64,000 bases of DNA from Mannheimia haemolytica (lineage in GTDB: Bacteria > Pseudomonadota > Gammaproteobacteria > Enterobacterales > Pasteurellaceae), in assembly GCA_900638155.1 (NCBI GenBank), contig LR134495.1, forward strand, positions 1,054,001 through 1,118,000, read 5' to 3'. Below, piece after piece: positions 55,368 through 64,000 of this stretch. The notes under the pieces were generated by a model. The model saw nothing but the letters and a program-made list of their open reading frames with translations. It had not been told where the DNA came from and did no database searches. The position numbers were made by a program, and so were the translations under genes. Numbering within the stretch: position 1 is the stretch's first letter; each line of letters opens with the position of its first letter.

Positions 55368-55382
55368 AGGTGCTAAGCACCT
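55368..55382 (+). promoter_or_regulatory. Hairpin next to the tolR ribosome-binding site
   Basis: AGGTGC-TAA-GCACCT, a perfect 6-bp stem with a 3-nt loop, ends 5 nt before the GAGGA of tolR. A second hairpin (ACCGG / CCGGT, 55333-55351) precedes it. Confidence 0.5.
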
Positions 55383-55396
55383 GTAAAGAGGAATAT

Positions 55397-55834
55397 ATGT
55401 CTCGTCGTTTAAAACGTAATGACATTAAATCAGAAATCAACATTGTTCCATTTCTTGATGTATTGTTGGTATTATTGCTGATTTTTATGGCAACGGCCCC
55501 AATTATCAGTCAAAGTGTAGAAGTTAATTTACCGGAAGATACGCATAGCCAATCAGTTTCTAATGAAGATAAAACTCCAGTGATTTTGGAGGTGGCAGGT
55601 GTTGGTGAATATAAATTGAAAATTGACGGTAACTATGTGCAAAGTAATGGGCAAGAGAATATTAATGAATCAGAAGTTGTTGCCTATGCTGGGGAACAAT
55701 TTCAAAAAGATAACAATACCTTATTTTTAGTTGCTGGTGATAAAGTAGTGCCTTATGAAGAAATTATGAAAGGTATTACACTACTTAAAGACGCCGGAGT
55801 GAAATCGGTAGGTTTAATGACAGAAGGTAAATAG
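55397..55834 (+). CDS. tolR: Tol-Pal system protein TolR
   Basis: 145 residues. A cytosolic start (MSRRLKRNDIKSEINIVPFL) leads into one membrane helix with the proton-carrying Asp (PFLDVLLVLLLIFMATAP). The periplasmic domain has the TolR/ExbD pattern and ends GVKSVGLMTEGK. I start at ATG 55397 with GAGGAA; the codon at 55370 is within the preceding hairpin. tolA follows after 13 nt. Confidence 0.95.
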   Translation: MSRRLKRNDIKSEINIVPFLDVLLVLLLIFMATAPIISQSVEVNLPEDTHSQSVSNEDKTPVILEVAGVGEYKLKIDGNYVQSNGQENINESEVVAYAGEQFQKDNNTLFLVAGDKVVPYEEIMKGITLLKDAGVKSVGLMTEGK

Positions 55835-55847
55835 CCAAGGATAACGT

Positions 55848-57080
55848 GTGAAATCTCAACAAGATAGACTAGAGCTAGCGGTTATTGTTTCGATCTTATT
55901 GCATATATTGTTAATCGGGTTGTTATTGCTCGGGTCTCTTTTCACTAAGACGGAACTTGCTGCGGCTGGTGGCAGTGGTGGCGATAGCGATAGCTTTGAA
56001 GCTGTGATGGTTGATACCGGACAAGTTGCTGCGGAATATGGTCAATTACTCGCAGAGAAGAAAGGTTCAAAAGCTGCCAAGCCAAAGGTAGAAGCTAAAG
56101 AAGAGCCTAAAGAGGAAGTTGAGGAAGAGGTGGAAGATAAACCGACTCCGGAAGAGATCCAAAAACAGAAACAAGCTGAGTTAGCGGCGATTCAAGAGAA
56201 ACAGCGTCAGCAAGAAATTGATCGTCAACAAAAACTACAAGAACAGCAAAAGCAAGAACAAGCTAAGCAAGAAGAGCTTAAAAAGCAGCAAGCAGAAGAA
56301 GCAACTCGTAAAAAAGCAGCTGAAGCAGCAAAACTGAAAGCAGATGCAGAAGCTAAGCGTTTAGAGGCGGCTGCTAAACAAGCTGAAGAAGAGAAGAAAG
56401 CTAAGGAAGCACTTGAAAAGAAACTTGAACAGCAGAAGAAAGCGGAAGCTGAGAAAAAGTTAAAAGAGCAAAAAGAGCTGAAGGAACAGCAGGCAAAAGA
56501 AGCTAAAGAAGCGAAGGAAAAAGCAGAAAAAGAAGCTAAAGCCAAGGCAGAAAAAGAAGCCAAAGAGAAAGCCGAGAAAGAAGCTAAGGCGAAAGCTGAG
56601 AAAGCTGCTAAAGAAAAGGCTGAAAAAGAAGCTAAAGCAAAAGCAGCTGCTGAGGCAAAAGCCGCCCAAGCAAAAAACAATAAAGCACTTGATGATTTCT
56701 TAAATGGTGGAGACATCGGTGGTGGTTCAAGTAAAGGTGGTAACAAAAATTCAGCAGGATCACAAGGTTCTGGTGGCACAAGTGGCTTAGGGCAAGGTGC
56801 TAATGTAGATGGTAATGCTTACGGCCAGAGGATTAAGAAATTAATTCAATCTCGATATCGGGTTGATCCAAGTTTTGCCGGAAAACAATGTGATGTTAAG
56901 ATATTCTTAAGTCGAGATGGTACAATTACTAACTACCAAGTTATCAGTGGAGATAAAGCAGTATGTGATGCAGCGGTAAGTGCAATAGTGGCAACTAGAA
57001 AAGTACCACCTGCACCATCAGATGCGGTATATAATATGTTTAAATCACCAACACTTGATTTTAGTTTAAAAGTTAAATAA
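55848..57080 (+). CDS. tolA: Tol-Pal system protein TolA
   Basis: 410 residues. It starts at GTG (55848) after AAGGAT. One membrane helix (AVIVSILLHILLIGLLLLGS) is followed by a ~230-residue, Lys/Glu/Ala/Gln-rich helical rod spanning the periplasm (repeats such as KAEKEAKAKAEKEAKEKAEK). A Gly/Ser linker (GGDIGGGSSKGGNK) follows, and then the C-terminal TolA-III domain (YRVDPSFAGKQCDVKIFLS, a Cys pair). It links the inner membrane motor to Pal and TolB. Confidence 0.94.
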   Translation: MKSQQDRLELAVIVSILLHILLIGLLLLGSLFTKTELAAAGGSGGDSDSFEAVMVDTGQVAAEYGQLLAEKKGSKAAKPKVEAKEEPKEEVEEEVEDKPTPEEIQKQKQAELAAIQEKQRQQEIDRQQKLQEQQKQEQAKQEELKKQQAEEATRKKAAEAAKLKADAEAKRLEAAAKQAEEEKKAKEALEKKLEQQKKAEAEKKLKEQKELKEQQAKEAKEAKEKAEKEAKAKAEKEAKEKAEKEAKAKAEKAAKEKAEKEAKAKAAAEAKAAQAKNNKALDDFLNGGDIGGGSSKGGNKNSAGSQGSGGTSGLGQGANVDGNAYGQRIKKLIQSRYRVDPSFAGKQCDVKIFLSRDGTITNYQVISGDKAVCDAAVSAIVATRKVPPAPSDAVYNMFKSPTLDFSLKVK

Positions 57081-57095
57081 TTTAGAGGACTACAA

Positions 57096-58382
57096 ATGAA
57101 ATTATTCTCTCGTATATCGGGTGTAATAGGCATCTTTTCAGCATTATTGACAACTCAGGTGGTTGCTGATTCTGATGTGCGAATTTCTATTGATGAAGGT
57201 GTAAGTATGGCTCAGCCGATTGCGGTTGTGCCATTTAAAGCCAACGGTGTGCCGGCAGATGTTGCACAAATTATTTCAGATGATTTGCGAAATAGTGGTA
57301 AATTTACACCGCTTGAGCGTTCGCAAATGCCTGCTCAACCGGGATCAGCAGCGGAAGTGGTGGCAGATCAATGGAGTGCTATCGGTATTGATAATATTGT
57401 AGTTGGCCAAGTGAGTAGCACAGGTGGCGGTTATAATGTCGCTTATCAATTAATTGATACTCTTGGTACATCGGGTACAGCGGGTGGTGTCATTGCCCAA
57501 GGTTCATTTATTGTTCCGGCAGCCCAAATTCGTCAAGGTGCGCATACAGTAAGTGATGAGGTATTTGAAAAATTAACCCAAATTCGCGGTGCATTTAGAA
57601 CTAAAATTGCGTATGTGGTTCAACGTGGCGTATCATCGTATGAATTACGAGTATCTGATTATGATGGTTTTAATGCCTTTACTATTACAACCAGTAAAGA
57701 GCCATTAATGTCGCCGGAATGGGCTCCAGATGGCAGTAGATTAGCTTATGTGACATTTGAAAATAAAAAAGCGCAGGTTGTTGTACACGATATTCGTTCA
57801 GGCGCTCGTCGTGTCGTGGCAGCATTAAAAGGCCATAATGGTGCGCCTGCATTCTCTCCAGACGGTTCTCGCATTGCGTTTGCCTCAAACCAAGATGGTG
57901 AGTTAAATATTTATGTTGTTGGTAGCGGTGGCGGTACACCAAGTAAATTAACTGCAAATGCAGGTAATAATACAGAGCCGAGCTGGTCTCCGGACGGAAG
58001 TACAATCTACTTCACTTCTGACCGTGCAGGTTCGCCACAAGTTTATAGAATGAGTTCATCAGGTGGTGGCGCAAGTCCAATGGGGGGCAGCGGTAGCTAC
58101 AATGCGAAAGTATCATCTGATGGTAAGAATTTAATCATGATTGCCGGTGATAGAGTTGTGAAACGCGATCTCGCTTCAGGTGGCACAGAAGTACTGAGTT
58201 CAACTTTCTTAGACGAAAGTCCAAGTATTTCACCGAATGGCATTATGGTTATTTATAGCTCTACCAAAGGTACGAGTAAAGTGCTACAATTGGTGTCTGC
58301 AGATGGGCGTTTTAAAGCTAATTTGCCTGGCGCAGGTGGACATTATAAATTCCCTGCATGGTCACCATACTTAACTAAATAA
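57096..58382 (+). CDS. tolB: Tol-Pal system periplasmic protein TolB
   Basis: 428 residues with a signal peptide ([17 protein letters not shown]). The N-terminal domain ([12 protein letters not shown], then [16 protein letters not shown]) precedes a six-bladed beta-propeller whose WD40-like blades repeat [45 protein letters not shown]. It binds Pal and is displaced by TolA. tolA is 15 nt upstream and pal 26 nt downstream. Confidence 0.97.
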   Translation: MKLFSRISGVIGIFSALLTTQVVADSDVRISIDEGVSMAQPIAVVPFKANGVPADVAQIISDDLRNSGKFTPLERSQMPAQPGSAAEVVADQWSAIGIDNIVVGQVSSTGGGYNVAYQLIDTLGTSGTAGGVIAQGSFIVPAAQIRQGAHTVSDEVFEKLTQIRGAFRTKIAYVVQRGVSSYELRVSDYDGFNAFTITTSKEPLMSPEWAPDGSRLAYVTFENKKAQVVVHDIRSGARRVVAALKGHNGAPAFSPDGSRIAFASNQDGELNIYVVGSGGGTPSKLTANAGNNTEPSWSPDGSTIYFTSDRAGSPQVYRMSSSGGGASPMGGSGSYNAKVSSDGKNLIMIAGDRVVKRDLASGGTEVLSSTFLDESPSISPNGIMVIYSSTKGTSKVLQLVSADGRFKANLPGAGGHYKFPAWSPYLTK

Positions 58383-58408
58383 TAATATTTCTCTATTAGG
58401 AGCAACAA

Positions 58409-58882
58409 ATGAAAAAATTTGCTAAAGTATTAATGGTAGCAGTACCAGCTTTCGCATTAGCAGCATGTAGCAGCTCATCAGATGACGCAGCGGCAAATGC
58501 AGCAGCAAACGCAGCAGCAAATGCAGCAGGCGAATTCGGTGGTTTAACAGCTGAACAATTAAAAGCACAATACAACACTGTATACTTCGGTTTTGACAGC
58601 TATGCAGTTGAAGGTGAATACCGTCAATTATTAGACGCTCACGCTCAATTATTAGCAAAAACTCAAGGTAACGTAACTATCGCTGGTCACGCTGATGAGC
58701 GTGGTACTCCAGAGTACAACATCGCATTAGGTCAACGTCGCGCAGATGCAGTTAAAGGTTACTTAGCAGCTAAAGGTGCTAACAACACTTCAACTGTTTC
58801 TTACGGTGAAGAGAAACCAGCAGTATTAGGTCACTCAGAAGCTGACTACGCGAAAAACCGTCGTGCAGTATTAGAATACTAA
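58409..58882 (+). CDS. pal: Peptidoglycan-associated lipoprotein Pal
   Basis: 157 residues. The lipobox LAAC (Cys about residue 20) anchors it in the outer membrane. A short linker of Ala-Ala-Ala-Asn repeats follows, and then the OmpA-like peptidoglycan-binding domain ([32 protein letters not shown] core, [19 protein letters not shown]). In this family it is a conserved surface antigen (P6 in H. influenzae). It ends the tol-pal operon; cpoB (ybgF), which follows pal in E. coli, is absent. Confidence 0.97.
   Translation: MKKFAKVLMVAVPAFALAACSSSSDDAAANAAANAAANAAGEFGGLTAEQLKAQYNTVYFGFDSYAVEGEYRQLLDAHAQLLAKTQGNVTIAGHADERGTPEYNIALGQRRADAVKGYLAAKGANNTSTVSYGEEKPAVLGHSEADYAKNRRAVLEY
58487..58531 (+). 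repeat. 12-bp tandem repeats in the Pal linker
   Basis: Near-identical GCAGCAAAYGCA units, about 3.5 copies, encode the repeating Ala-Ala-Ala-Asn linker directly after the lipidated region. Confidence 0.85.
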
Positions 58883-58903
58883 TTCTTAGTTGATTCTAAA
58901 TTG

Positions 58904-58932
58904 AAGCCCTGAATAATCAGGGCTTTATTTTT
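58904..58932 (+). terminator. tol-pal operon terminator
   Basis: The stem AAGCCCTGA / TCAGGGCTT with loop ATAA and a T-rich tail. Confidence 0.9.
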
Positions 58933-58950
58933 ATTAAAAGCCTTTATGCT

Positions 58951-59832
58951 ATGAATTTTTGGAATTCACTCTCGCCGTTATTTAAAGCCATTTTTTGTGT
59001 GCTTTTGTCGGCATTAAGTTTTGCTACTATGGCTGTATTTCTTCTCTTATCAGGTGATTTGCCTGTAGCGGAAAAAGCCATTTTTCGTAATGGCATTACG
59101 GCATTAATAAGCGGTTATATTGTTTGGAAAAATCACCAATTATTCTTTGGTCATAAAGAAAATCTTCTTTTGTTGCTTTGCCGTTCGATTAGTGGGTTAA
59201 TTGGCATTTTAGTTGGAGTTTACATCATTGATCATCTTGTTTTAAGTGATGTGGATATGATAGGTAAGCTCACTTCGTTTATTTTGATTATTCTGTCTGC
59301 TATCTTTTTAAAAGAAAAAGCTTCTATAACACAATGGCTCTTATGTATTGTTGCTTTCATTGGTGCTCTTTTTATTATTAAGCCTGCACTTGATGTTCGA
59401 TTTATCCCTTATTTAATTGGTATTGTCGGCTCTGTTTTTGCTGCTATTGCCTATTTATGCTTAAGATTATTATCAAAAACAGAAAAAGTAGAATCGCCAA
59501 ATACTATTGTTTTCTTTTTTTCTGCCTTTTCAACCTTGATATTATTACCTTTTGTCGCCATTGATTATGTTGTGCTAATGAATTTACAAGTTGTTTATTT
59601 AGTGCTAGCAGGAATAACCTCCGCGGTCGGGCAGTTTTGTGTGACTACCGCCTATAAATATGCAGCGGCGAAAGACATCTCAATTTATAGTTATGCCTCT
59701 GTGCTATTTAGTGCAATTTTAGGGTTGTTGTTCTTTGAACAATACCCTGATATGTGGAGTTGGCTAGGTTATGCAATTATTTTTGTCTCAAGCTGGCTTA
59801 TGTTTGTGTTAACTAAAAAGCAATCAAAGTAA
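58951..59832 (+). CDS. EamA/DMT-family transporter
   Basis: 293 residues with ten predicted membrane helices in two EamA repeats (LLSALSFATMAVFLLLSG and LIGIVGSVFAAIAYLCLR). It is a different protein from the DMT transporter at 15.6 kb, with low apparent similarity. Conserved small residues and a basic loop (FRNGITALISGYIVWKN) fit the family. Substrate unknown. It starts after the tol-pal terminator; the ribosome-binding site is weak. Confidence 0.82.
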   Translation: MNFWNSLSPLFKAIFCVLLSALSFATMAVFLLLSGDLPVAEKAIFRNGITALISGYIVWKNHQLFFGHKENLLLLLCRSISGLIGILVGVYIIDHLVLSDVDMIGKLTSFILIILSAIFLKEKASITQWLLCIVAFIGALFIIKPALDVRFIPYLIGIVGSVFAAIAYLCLRLLSKTEKVESPNTIVFFFSAFSTLILLPFVAIDYVVLMNLQVVYLVLAGITSAVGQFCVTTAYKYAAAKDISIYSYASVLFSAILGLLFFEQYPDMWSWLGYAIIFVSSWLMFVLTKKQSK

Positions 59833-59878
59833 AATTTTGTTAGAATAACGTTTATTCATTTCTATAAAAGGATAAAAA

Positions 59879-60736
59879 ATGCAATTTATCGGAAAAATAG
59901 TCGGTTTTTTCTTGGGTTATCAGCTTTTTCACGGTTTATTTGGTGGGATACTTGGCGCTTTTATCGGGCATTTAGCCGATAAAAAACTCTATGAATTAGG
60001 CTCAGTTCGTTCAAGTCTTTTCGGCAAAAATTTAACTCGCCAATCGCTTTTCACCCAAACCACTTTTGCGGTGTTGGGACATATTGCGAAAGCAAAAGGG
60101 CGTGTTACTGAAGCGGATATTGAATTAGCCCGAGCGTTAATGGCTCGCTTAAAATTAGATAGTGCAGCCCAGCAATTAGCGCAAAATGCTTTTACCTTAG
60201 GTAAAGAGCCTGACTTCCCGTTACGCCAAGTCATTCAAGAGTTCAGAGAAGCCTGTGGGGCAAGAACTGACTTATTACGTTTCTTTGTCGAAGTGCAAAT
60301 GCAGGCAGCCTTGCAAGATGGGCAACTTGATGTGAACGAGCAACAAATTCTGTTTACGATTGCCGAAACAATGGGAATGTCTCGCTTCCAATTTGAGCAG
60401 ATGATCGCAATGATTATGGCAGCTCAACAATTCCGCAATGGTGGCTATTATCAGCAAAATGGGAGTTATCATCAGCAATCTCAAGGTGGCTATCAGGGCA
60501 GTTATCAGCAGCCTGCACAACCAAGCATTGAGGCAGCCTATACCGTATTAGGTGTAACCGCACAAGACGATCAAAATACAGTGAAACGGGCTTATCGTAA
60601 GCTAATGAACGAACATCACCCGGATAAATTAGCCGCTAAAGGTTTGCCTGATGAGATGATGGAGTTGGCAAAAGAGAAAGCTCAACAAATTCAAGCGGCG
60701 TACGATTTAATTTGTAAAGTAAAAGGATGGAAATAA
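59879..60736 (+). CDS. djlA: Co-chaperone DjlA
   Basis: 285 residues. A short N-terminal membrane segment (KIVGFFLGYQLFHGLFGGIL, containing the glycine-rich helix) precedes a TerB-like helical domain (about residues 55-170). A Gln/Gly/Tyr-rich linker (YYQQNGSYHQQSQGGYQ) follows, and then a C-terminal J domain with YRKLMNEHHPDKLAAKG (HPD motif). DjlA stimulates DnaK at the membrane. The length matches E. coli DjlA (271). The stop overlaps the next start. Confidence 0.95.
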   Translation: MQFIGKIVGFFLGYQLFHGLFGGILGAFIGHLADKKLYELGSVRSSLFGKNLTRQSLFTQTTFAVLGHIAKAKGRVTEADIELARALMARLKLDSAAQQLAQNAFTLGKEPDFPLRQVIQEFREACGARTDLLRFFVEVQMQAALQDGQLDVNEQQILFTIAETMGMSRFQFEQMIAMIMAAQQFRNGGYYQQNGSYHQQSQGGYQGSYQQPAQPSIEAAYTVLGVTAQDDQNTVKRAYRKLMNEHHPDKLAAKGLPDEMMELAKEKAQQIQAAYDLICKVKGWK

Positions 60737-61362
60737 TGGATTCACGTTCGCATATCATTCCGCTGTTTTTAGCGATTGTGATTACCGTGATTGCGGTTTG
60801 GTCGGGGCTAAACCCGGCAGACCGAGCGGTTTGGTATGCGGAAGTAATACCGATTTTTATCGTTTTTGCCCTTTTAATTGTGACATACCCTAAATTTCAG
60901 TTTAGCGGTTTAGCCTATTTTTTGATGTCACTTTGGCTGATTATGCACTTAATCGGAGCAAAATATACCTTTGCTAATGTACCGTTTGAGTGGGCAAATC
61001 ACTTTCTAACCCCAATTTTAGGTGAAGAGCGTAACCATTTTGACCGAGTAGCGCATTACATTATCGGTTTTTACAGCTTCCCGATGGCAGAATGGTTACT
61101 GCGTAAACGCAAATGCGGAATAGGGGTGGCGTTTTTCTTCTCGCTGTTTTTCATTATGTCGGTGGCGGCAGCTTACGAAATTATTGAATGGCAATATGCC
61201 GTGATTGAAGGTGGCAATGCCGGCGTGGAATTTCTAGGCTCGCAAGGGGATATTTGGGACGCTCAAAAAGATATGCTTGCGGATACTCTTGGGGCATTAA
61301 CCGCACTGATGATTTACCTGATTGCTCGCCCCGATTTACGCATTCACGATAGACATTTTTAA
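60736..61362 (+). CDS. yjdF: DUF2238 membrane protein YjdF
   Basis: 208 residues with about five or six hydrophobic helices. FDRVAHYIIGFYSFPMAEWL and SVAAAYEIIEWQYAVIEG are the conserved DUF2238 regions; the family's function is unknown. I start at ATG 60736, overlapping the djlA stop (TAATG) and spaced from AGGA; an ATG at 60727 lies immediately at the ribosome-binding site and is less likely. An inverted USS terminator follows. Confidence 0.85.
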   Translation: MDSRSHIIPLFLAIVITVIAVWSGLNPADRAVWYAEVIPIFIVFALLIVTYPKFQFSGLAYFLMSLWLIMHLIGAKYTFANVPFEWANHFLTPILGEERNHFDRVAHYIIGFYSFPMAEWLLRKRKCGIGVAFFFSLFFIMSVAAAYEIIEWQYAVIEGGNAGVEFLGSQGDIWDAQKDMLADTLGALTALMIYLIARPDLRIHDRHF

Positions 61363-61365
61363 CCT

Positions 61366-61428
61366 TCAAGCGGTTGTTTCTTGCCAATTTTTTGCAAAAT
61401 GTTGAGAAAAAATAACCGCTTGTGTTTT
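61366..61428 (+). terminator. Inverted USS hairpin with T-run after yjdF
   Basis: TCAAGCGGTT (61366-61375) and AACCGCTTGT (61413-61422) flank TTTTTTGCAAAA; six T's follow, so this USS pair resembles a real intrinsic terminator. Confidence 0.7.
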
Positions 61429-61439
61429 TTATTTTACCA

Positions 61440-62393
61440 ATGAATCCAATTCCTAACGTTATTCTTGCCCCGATGCAAGGGGTTTTAGACCCTTTTGTCC
61501 GTAACCTTTTAACTTCAGTGAATGACTACGATCTCTGCATTTCCGAATTTGTGCGTGTGGTCGAGCAACGTTTACCGAAGAAAACCTTTTATCGCCTAGC
61601 CCCTGAGCTATATCAAGGCGGATTAACCGATTCTGGCACACCAGTGCGGGTACAGCTTTTAGGGCAACACCCACAGTGGCTGGCAGAAAATGCTGCTCTT
61701 GCCATTGAGCTAGGTTCGCACGGGGTGGATCTCAACTGTGGCTGCCCATCTAAAACGGTGAATGGCAGCAATGGTGGGGCTTCATTATTAAAAGATCCGG
61801 AATTGATTTATCGGGCAACCAAAGCGATGCGTGAGGCTGTGCCAAGCGATAAAGTCGTTTCCGTTAAAGTGCGGCTAGGCTGGGATTCCGCTAGCCAATT
61901 CTTTGAAATTGCCGATGCGGTAGAACAGGGTGGGGCGAACGAAATCACCGTTCACGGGAGAACCAAAGTTGATGGTTATCGGGCAGAAAGAATTAATTGG
62001 CAGGCGATTGGCGAAATTCAACAACGGCTGTCGATTCCGGTGATTGCCAATGGTGAAATTTGGGATTTTGAATCGGCAAAAAATTGCCAAAAAATAACCG
62101 CTTGTAAGGCATTAATGATTGGGCGTGGAGCATTAAACACGCCGAATTTAAGCAAAGTGGTGAAATATAATGCACCGAAAATGGCGTGGAGTGAAGTGCT
62201 ACAGCTATTGTTTAAGTACGTTCAGATGGAAAATCAGTTTGACACCGGTTTCTACCACGTTGCTCGCATCAAACAATGGCTACGTTATTTGGATAAAGAA
62301 TATCCTCAAGCGGTAGAATTATTTGATATCCTGAAAACCGAACACGGTTATGATGGTCTAAAAGCACATATTGAAAAGGCGGTGGAACAATAA
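61440..62393 (+). CDS. dusC: tRNA-dihydrouridine(16) synthase DusC
   Basis: A 317-residue FMN-dependent reductase. It closely follows E. coli Dus[47 protein letters not shown] (catalytic Cys), [25 protein letters not shown] and VIANGEIWD. It reduces U16 in the tRNA D-loop. I start at ATG 61440; no clear ribosome-binding site is visible, and the in-frame codon at 61422 lies in the USS. A reverse USS is embedded in the coding region near 62095 (encoding ITACKA). ycjF overlaps its stop. Confidence 0.95.
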   Translation: MNPIPNVILAPMQGVLDPFVRNLLTSVNDYDLCISEFVRVVEQRLPKKTFYRLAPELYQGGLTDSGTPVRVQLLGQHPQWLAENAALAIELGSHGVDLNCGCPSKTVNGSNGGASLLKDPELIYRATKAMREAVPSDKVVSVKVRLGWDSASQFFEIADAVEQGGANEITVHGRTKVDGYRAERINWQAIGEIQQRLSIPVIANGEIWDFESAKNCQKITACKALMIGRGALNTPNLSKVVKYNAPKMAWSEVLQLLFKYVQMENQFDTGFYHVARIKQWLRYLDKEYPQAVELFDILKTEHGYDGLKAHIEKAVEQ

Positions 62394-63442
62394 TGAATAA
62401 ACAAATTTTTAATGAAGAAGAGCTAAAAACAACTGAGCATTTTGAGCCTAAACAAGAGTTTGATCTTGAAAATGCGATTATTGAAGAAGAGTCTAAAGCT
62501 GTTGAGGCAGAGCTGATTATTGAACAAAGCCTCAAACCGTCTCGTTTTTGGATTCGAGTACTGCTTGCGACCCTCGTGCTATTTAGTGTGGCGGTAATTG
62601 CCCAAAGTGTGCAATGGCTGATAGATACTTTCCAACAAAGAGAATGGATTTATTTTGCGTTCTCGATCGTCTTTTTTATTGTCAGCTTGTTGGGCATTGG
62701 GGCTATTATTTCCGAATGGCGAAAGTTGGTGTATTTGCGTAATCATCAGAAAAATCAGCAAGTCAGCCAGCAGCTTTTATTGGAACAACTTCCCTCGAAT
62801 GATGGCGAACAAGCGGTCAAATTTTGTGAAAATATTGCAAATCAGCTTAACCATTTGCCGACCGTTTCTCAAGCCGAGCAACGCTGGAAAAGCCAGCTTA
62901 AGGAGGCTTACAATGCCAAAGAGGTACTATATCTGTTTAGCGAAAATGTGCTAAAGCCGATAGATAAACAGGTTAAGCAGATGATTTCCCGCAATGCGGC
63001 AGAAAATGCGGTGATTGTGGCGGTTAGCCCGCTGGCAATAGTTGATGTGTTGTTAATGGCGGCAAGAAATATCGCTTTAGTGAATAAAATTACCAAAGCC
63101 TATGGAATGGAACCGGGTTATATCAGCCGCTTAAAACTGTTTAAAATGGTGCTGAAAAATATGGTGTTCGCCGGCGCAACCGAAATCGCTACTGATGTCG
63201 GAATGGATTTCTTCTCGCAAAACCTTACGGCGAAATTATCGCTCCGTGCCGCACAAGGTATTGGTGTGGGTTTACTCACTGCTCGCCTTGGCATTAAAGC
63301 GATGGAATTTTGTCGCCCGATTGCGTTTCAAGCCAATGAACGCCCAAAAATTTCCGCTATTCGCCAAGAGTTATTGACCTCAGTGAAAGAGACGGTGTTT
63401 TTTAAAACGGAGAGCAAGGAAAAAGCATTCCAAAATCAATAA
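62393..63442 (+). CDS. ycjF: TIGR01620/YcjF family membrane protein (DUF697)
   Basis: 349 residues. A charged N-terminal tail (about 1-50) leads to two membrane helices (WIRVLLATLVLFSVAVIAQS and WIYFAFSIVFFIVSLLGIGA), followed by a cytosolic helical part. The C-terminal DUF697 region (AENAVIVAVSPLAIVDVLLM, LFKMVLKNMVFAGATEIATD) is typical. The ycjX ATPase that usually precedes it is not here; it overlaps the dusC stop (TAATG) instead. Function unclear. Confidence 0.88.
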   Translation: MNKQIFNEEELKTTEHFEPKQEFDLENAIIEEESKAVEAELIIEQSLKPSRFWIRVLLATLVLFSVAVIAQSVQWLIDTFQQREWIYFAFSIVFFIVSLLGIGAIISEWRKLVYLRNHQKNQQVSQQLLLEQLPSNDGEQAVKFCENIANQLNHLPTVSQAEQRWKSQLKEAYNAKEVLYLFSENVLKPIDKQVKQMISRNAAENAVIVAVSPLAIVDVLLMAARNIALVNKITKAYGMEPGYISRLKLFKMVLKNMVFAGATEIATDVGMDFFSQNLTAKLSLRAAQGIGVGLLTARLGIKAMEFCRPIAFQANERPKISAIRQELLTSVKETVFFKTESKEKAFQNQ

Positions 63443-63462
63443 AGCCCCGTTTGGGGCTTTAT
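63441..63462. terminator. Terminator between ycjF and the phosphatase
   Basis: The stem AAAGCCCC / GGGGCTTT with loop GTTT, bidirectional, weak T-run. Confidence 0.7.
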
Positions 63463-63465
63463 CAG

Positions 63466-64000
63466 TTAGTCATTTAAGTGATCGACATTATTAAAGGCGA
63501 TCACTTTTACCTCTCCATTTTCCAATTCCACTTGGGTAATCGCAGTGTTGATCACAAAACTGTGTTTTTCTTCATTGCGGAAATCTTGCCACGCAATGCC
63601 TTTTAACACTGCCGTGAGCAAGGTCAGTGTCATACCATGTGAAACAATCAGCACTTTGCCGTCATTTTTGTGTAGCTCGGCAATTTGATTAAATGCCTGA
63701 GTCACCCGTTGATATAGTTGCTCAAATCGCTCGCCGCCGTTTGTTTTTGCTTGGTATTCTGCAGGTGTGCGTTTCATTACCCAATATTCATCGTTTTCTT
63801 GCAAATCGATCGATTTCACCCCTTCCCAACTGCCAAAATCAAATTCATTCAAGCCTTTATGATGGAAATGCGGAATATTGCTGCGTTCATTTTCCGCTAA
63901 AATATAGTTTGCGGTATCTTGAGCCCGTTTTTGCGTACTGGAATAGGCGGCGGTAAACGGAATATGTTTTAACGCAATGCCTGTTTTCTTCGCACCAATA
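63466..64000 (-). CDS. Histidine phosphatase family protein (5' end outside window)
   Basis: The frame is open to the window end, giving ~177 C-terminal residues; the N-terminal RHG motif is beyond 64000. FTAAYSSTQKRAQDTANYIL is the standard second block of the phosphoglycerate-mutase-like fold (conserved Arg). LNEFDFGSWEG (Glu) and LIVSHGMTLTLL (catalytic His of the SHG motif) complete the active site. The substrate is unknown; small phosphatases of this family are often nucleotide or sugar phosphatases. TTG 63854 is internal, not a start. Confidence 0.85.
   Translation of the reverse strand, partial: IGAKKTGIALKHIPFTAAYSSTQKRAQDTANYILAENERSNIPHFHHKGLNEFDFGSWEGVKSIDLQENDEYWVMKRTPAEYQAKTNGGERFEQLYQRVTQAFNQIAELHKNDGKVLIVSHGMTLTLLTAVLKGIAWQDFRNEEKHSFVINTAITQVELENGEVKVIAFNNVDHLND

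Noticed and set aside
56225..56779. 184-residue minus-strand ORF across tolA
   Set aside because: It is antisense to the Ala/Lys/Glu-rich tolA rod and consists of Ala/Ser/Phe repeats that mirror tolA codons. No ribosome-binding site or family is seen.

Overview
The window is 64 kb of ordinary Pasteurellaceae chromosome. It is AT-rich, and the genes are short-spaced and closely similar to Haemophilus/Actinobacillus/Mannheimia housekeeping genes. The DNA uptake signal sequence (USS) present throughout is the Actinobacillus pleuropneumoniae-type core ACAAGCGGT(C) with its AT-rich flank, not the H. influenzae-type AAGTGCGGT. This points to the Actinobacillus/Mannheimia/Bibersteinia side of the family. 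No prophage, insertion sequence, integrase or CRISPR array was seen.

Layout. 1-9.6 kb: the end of a TPR-like gene, a DUF808 membrane protein, rpsO, ppiD, a MarC/YchE protein, an orphan oligopeptide-binding lipoprotein, apbC, kdkA, folE and truA. 9.6-20.2 kb: a copper module (copA-copZ, divergent cueR, with a textbook CueR promoter), parE, plsY, folB, an EamA transporter, cdd, a DASS anion transporter and a MetE-like methyltransferase. 20.4-31.2 kb: clpB with a sigma-32 promoter, ompW with CRP and FNR sites, trxA behind a short terminated leader, hflK-hflC, purA, tRNA-Pro and tRNA-Arg, folD, thiI. 31.2-43.3 kb: a YwiC-like protein, pfkA, csdA, a cluster of very small membrane/lipoprotein genes ending in an ATTT repeat tract, a secreted nuclease, an alanine/glycine symporter behind a tandem glycine riboswitch, an AI-2E family permease, ruvX-yqgE-rsmE, a broken ParE-type toxin with its antitoxin, yajG, bolA, tRNA-Ser, an NlpE-like lipoprotein and dciA. 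43.4-50 kb: secM-secA, mutT, an unknown lipoprotein, groES-groEL. 50-64 kb: a DUF5339 protein, cydA-cydB-cydX-ybgE, ybgC-tolQ-tolR-tolA-tolB-pal, an EamA transporter, djlA, yjdF, dusC, ycjF and a truncated histidine phosphatase.

How the parts work together. Three themes recur: envelope upkeep (Tol-Pal, SecM-SecA, PpiD, KdkA, lipoproteins), protein quality control (ClpB, GroESL, HflKC, TrxA, DjlA) and folate/nucleotide metabolism (FolE, FolB, FolD, PurA, Cdd). The most interesting signals are regulatory or concern very small genes. They are: a 7-copy ATTT tract that puts a small membrane-protein ORF out of frame with a longer open frame (a phase-variation candidate); a SecM-like arrest peptide whose stop codon lies in a helix that hides the secA ribosome-binding site; a tandem glycine riboswitch followed by a USS hairpin; a frameshifted toxin; and repeated re-use of inverted USS pairs as terminators, as a signal-peptide coding sequence and as promoter -35 elements.
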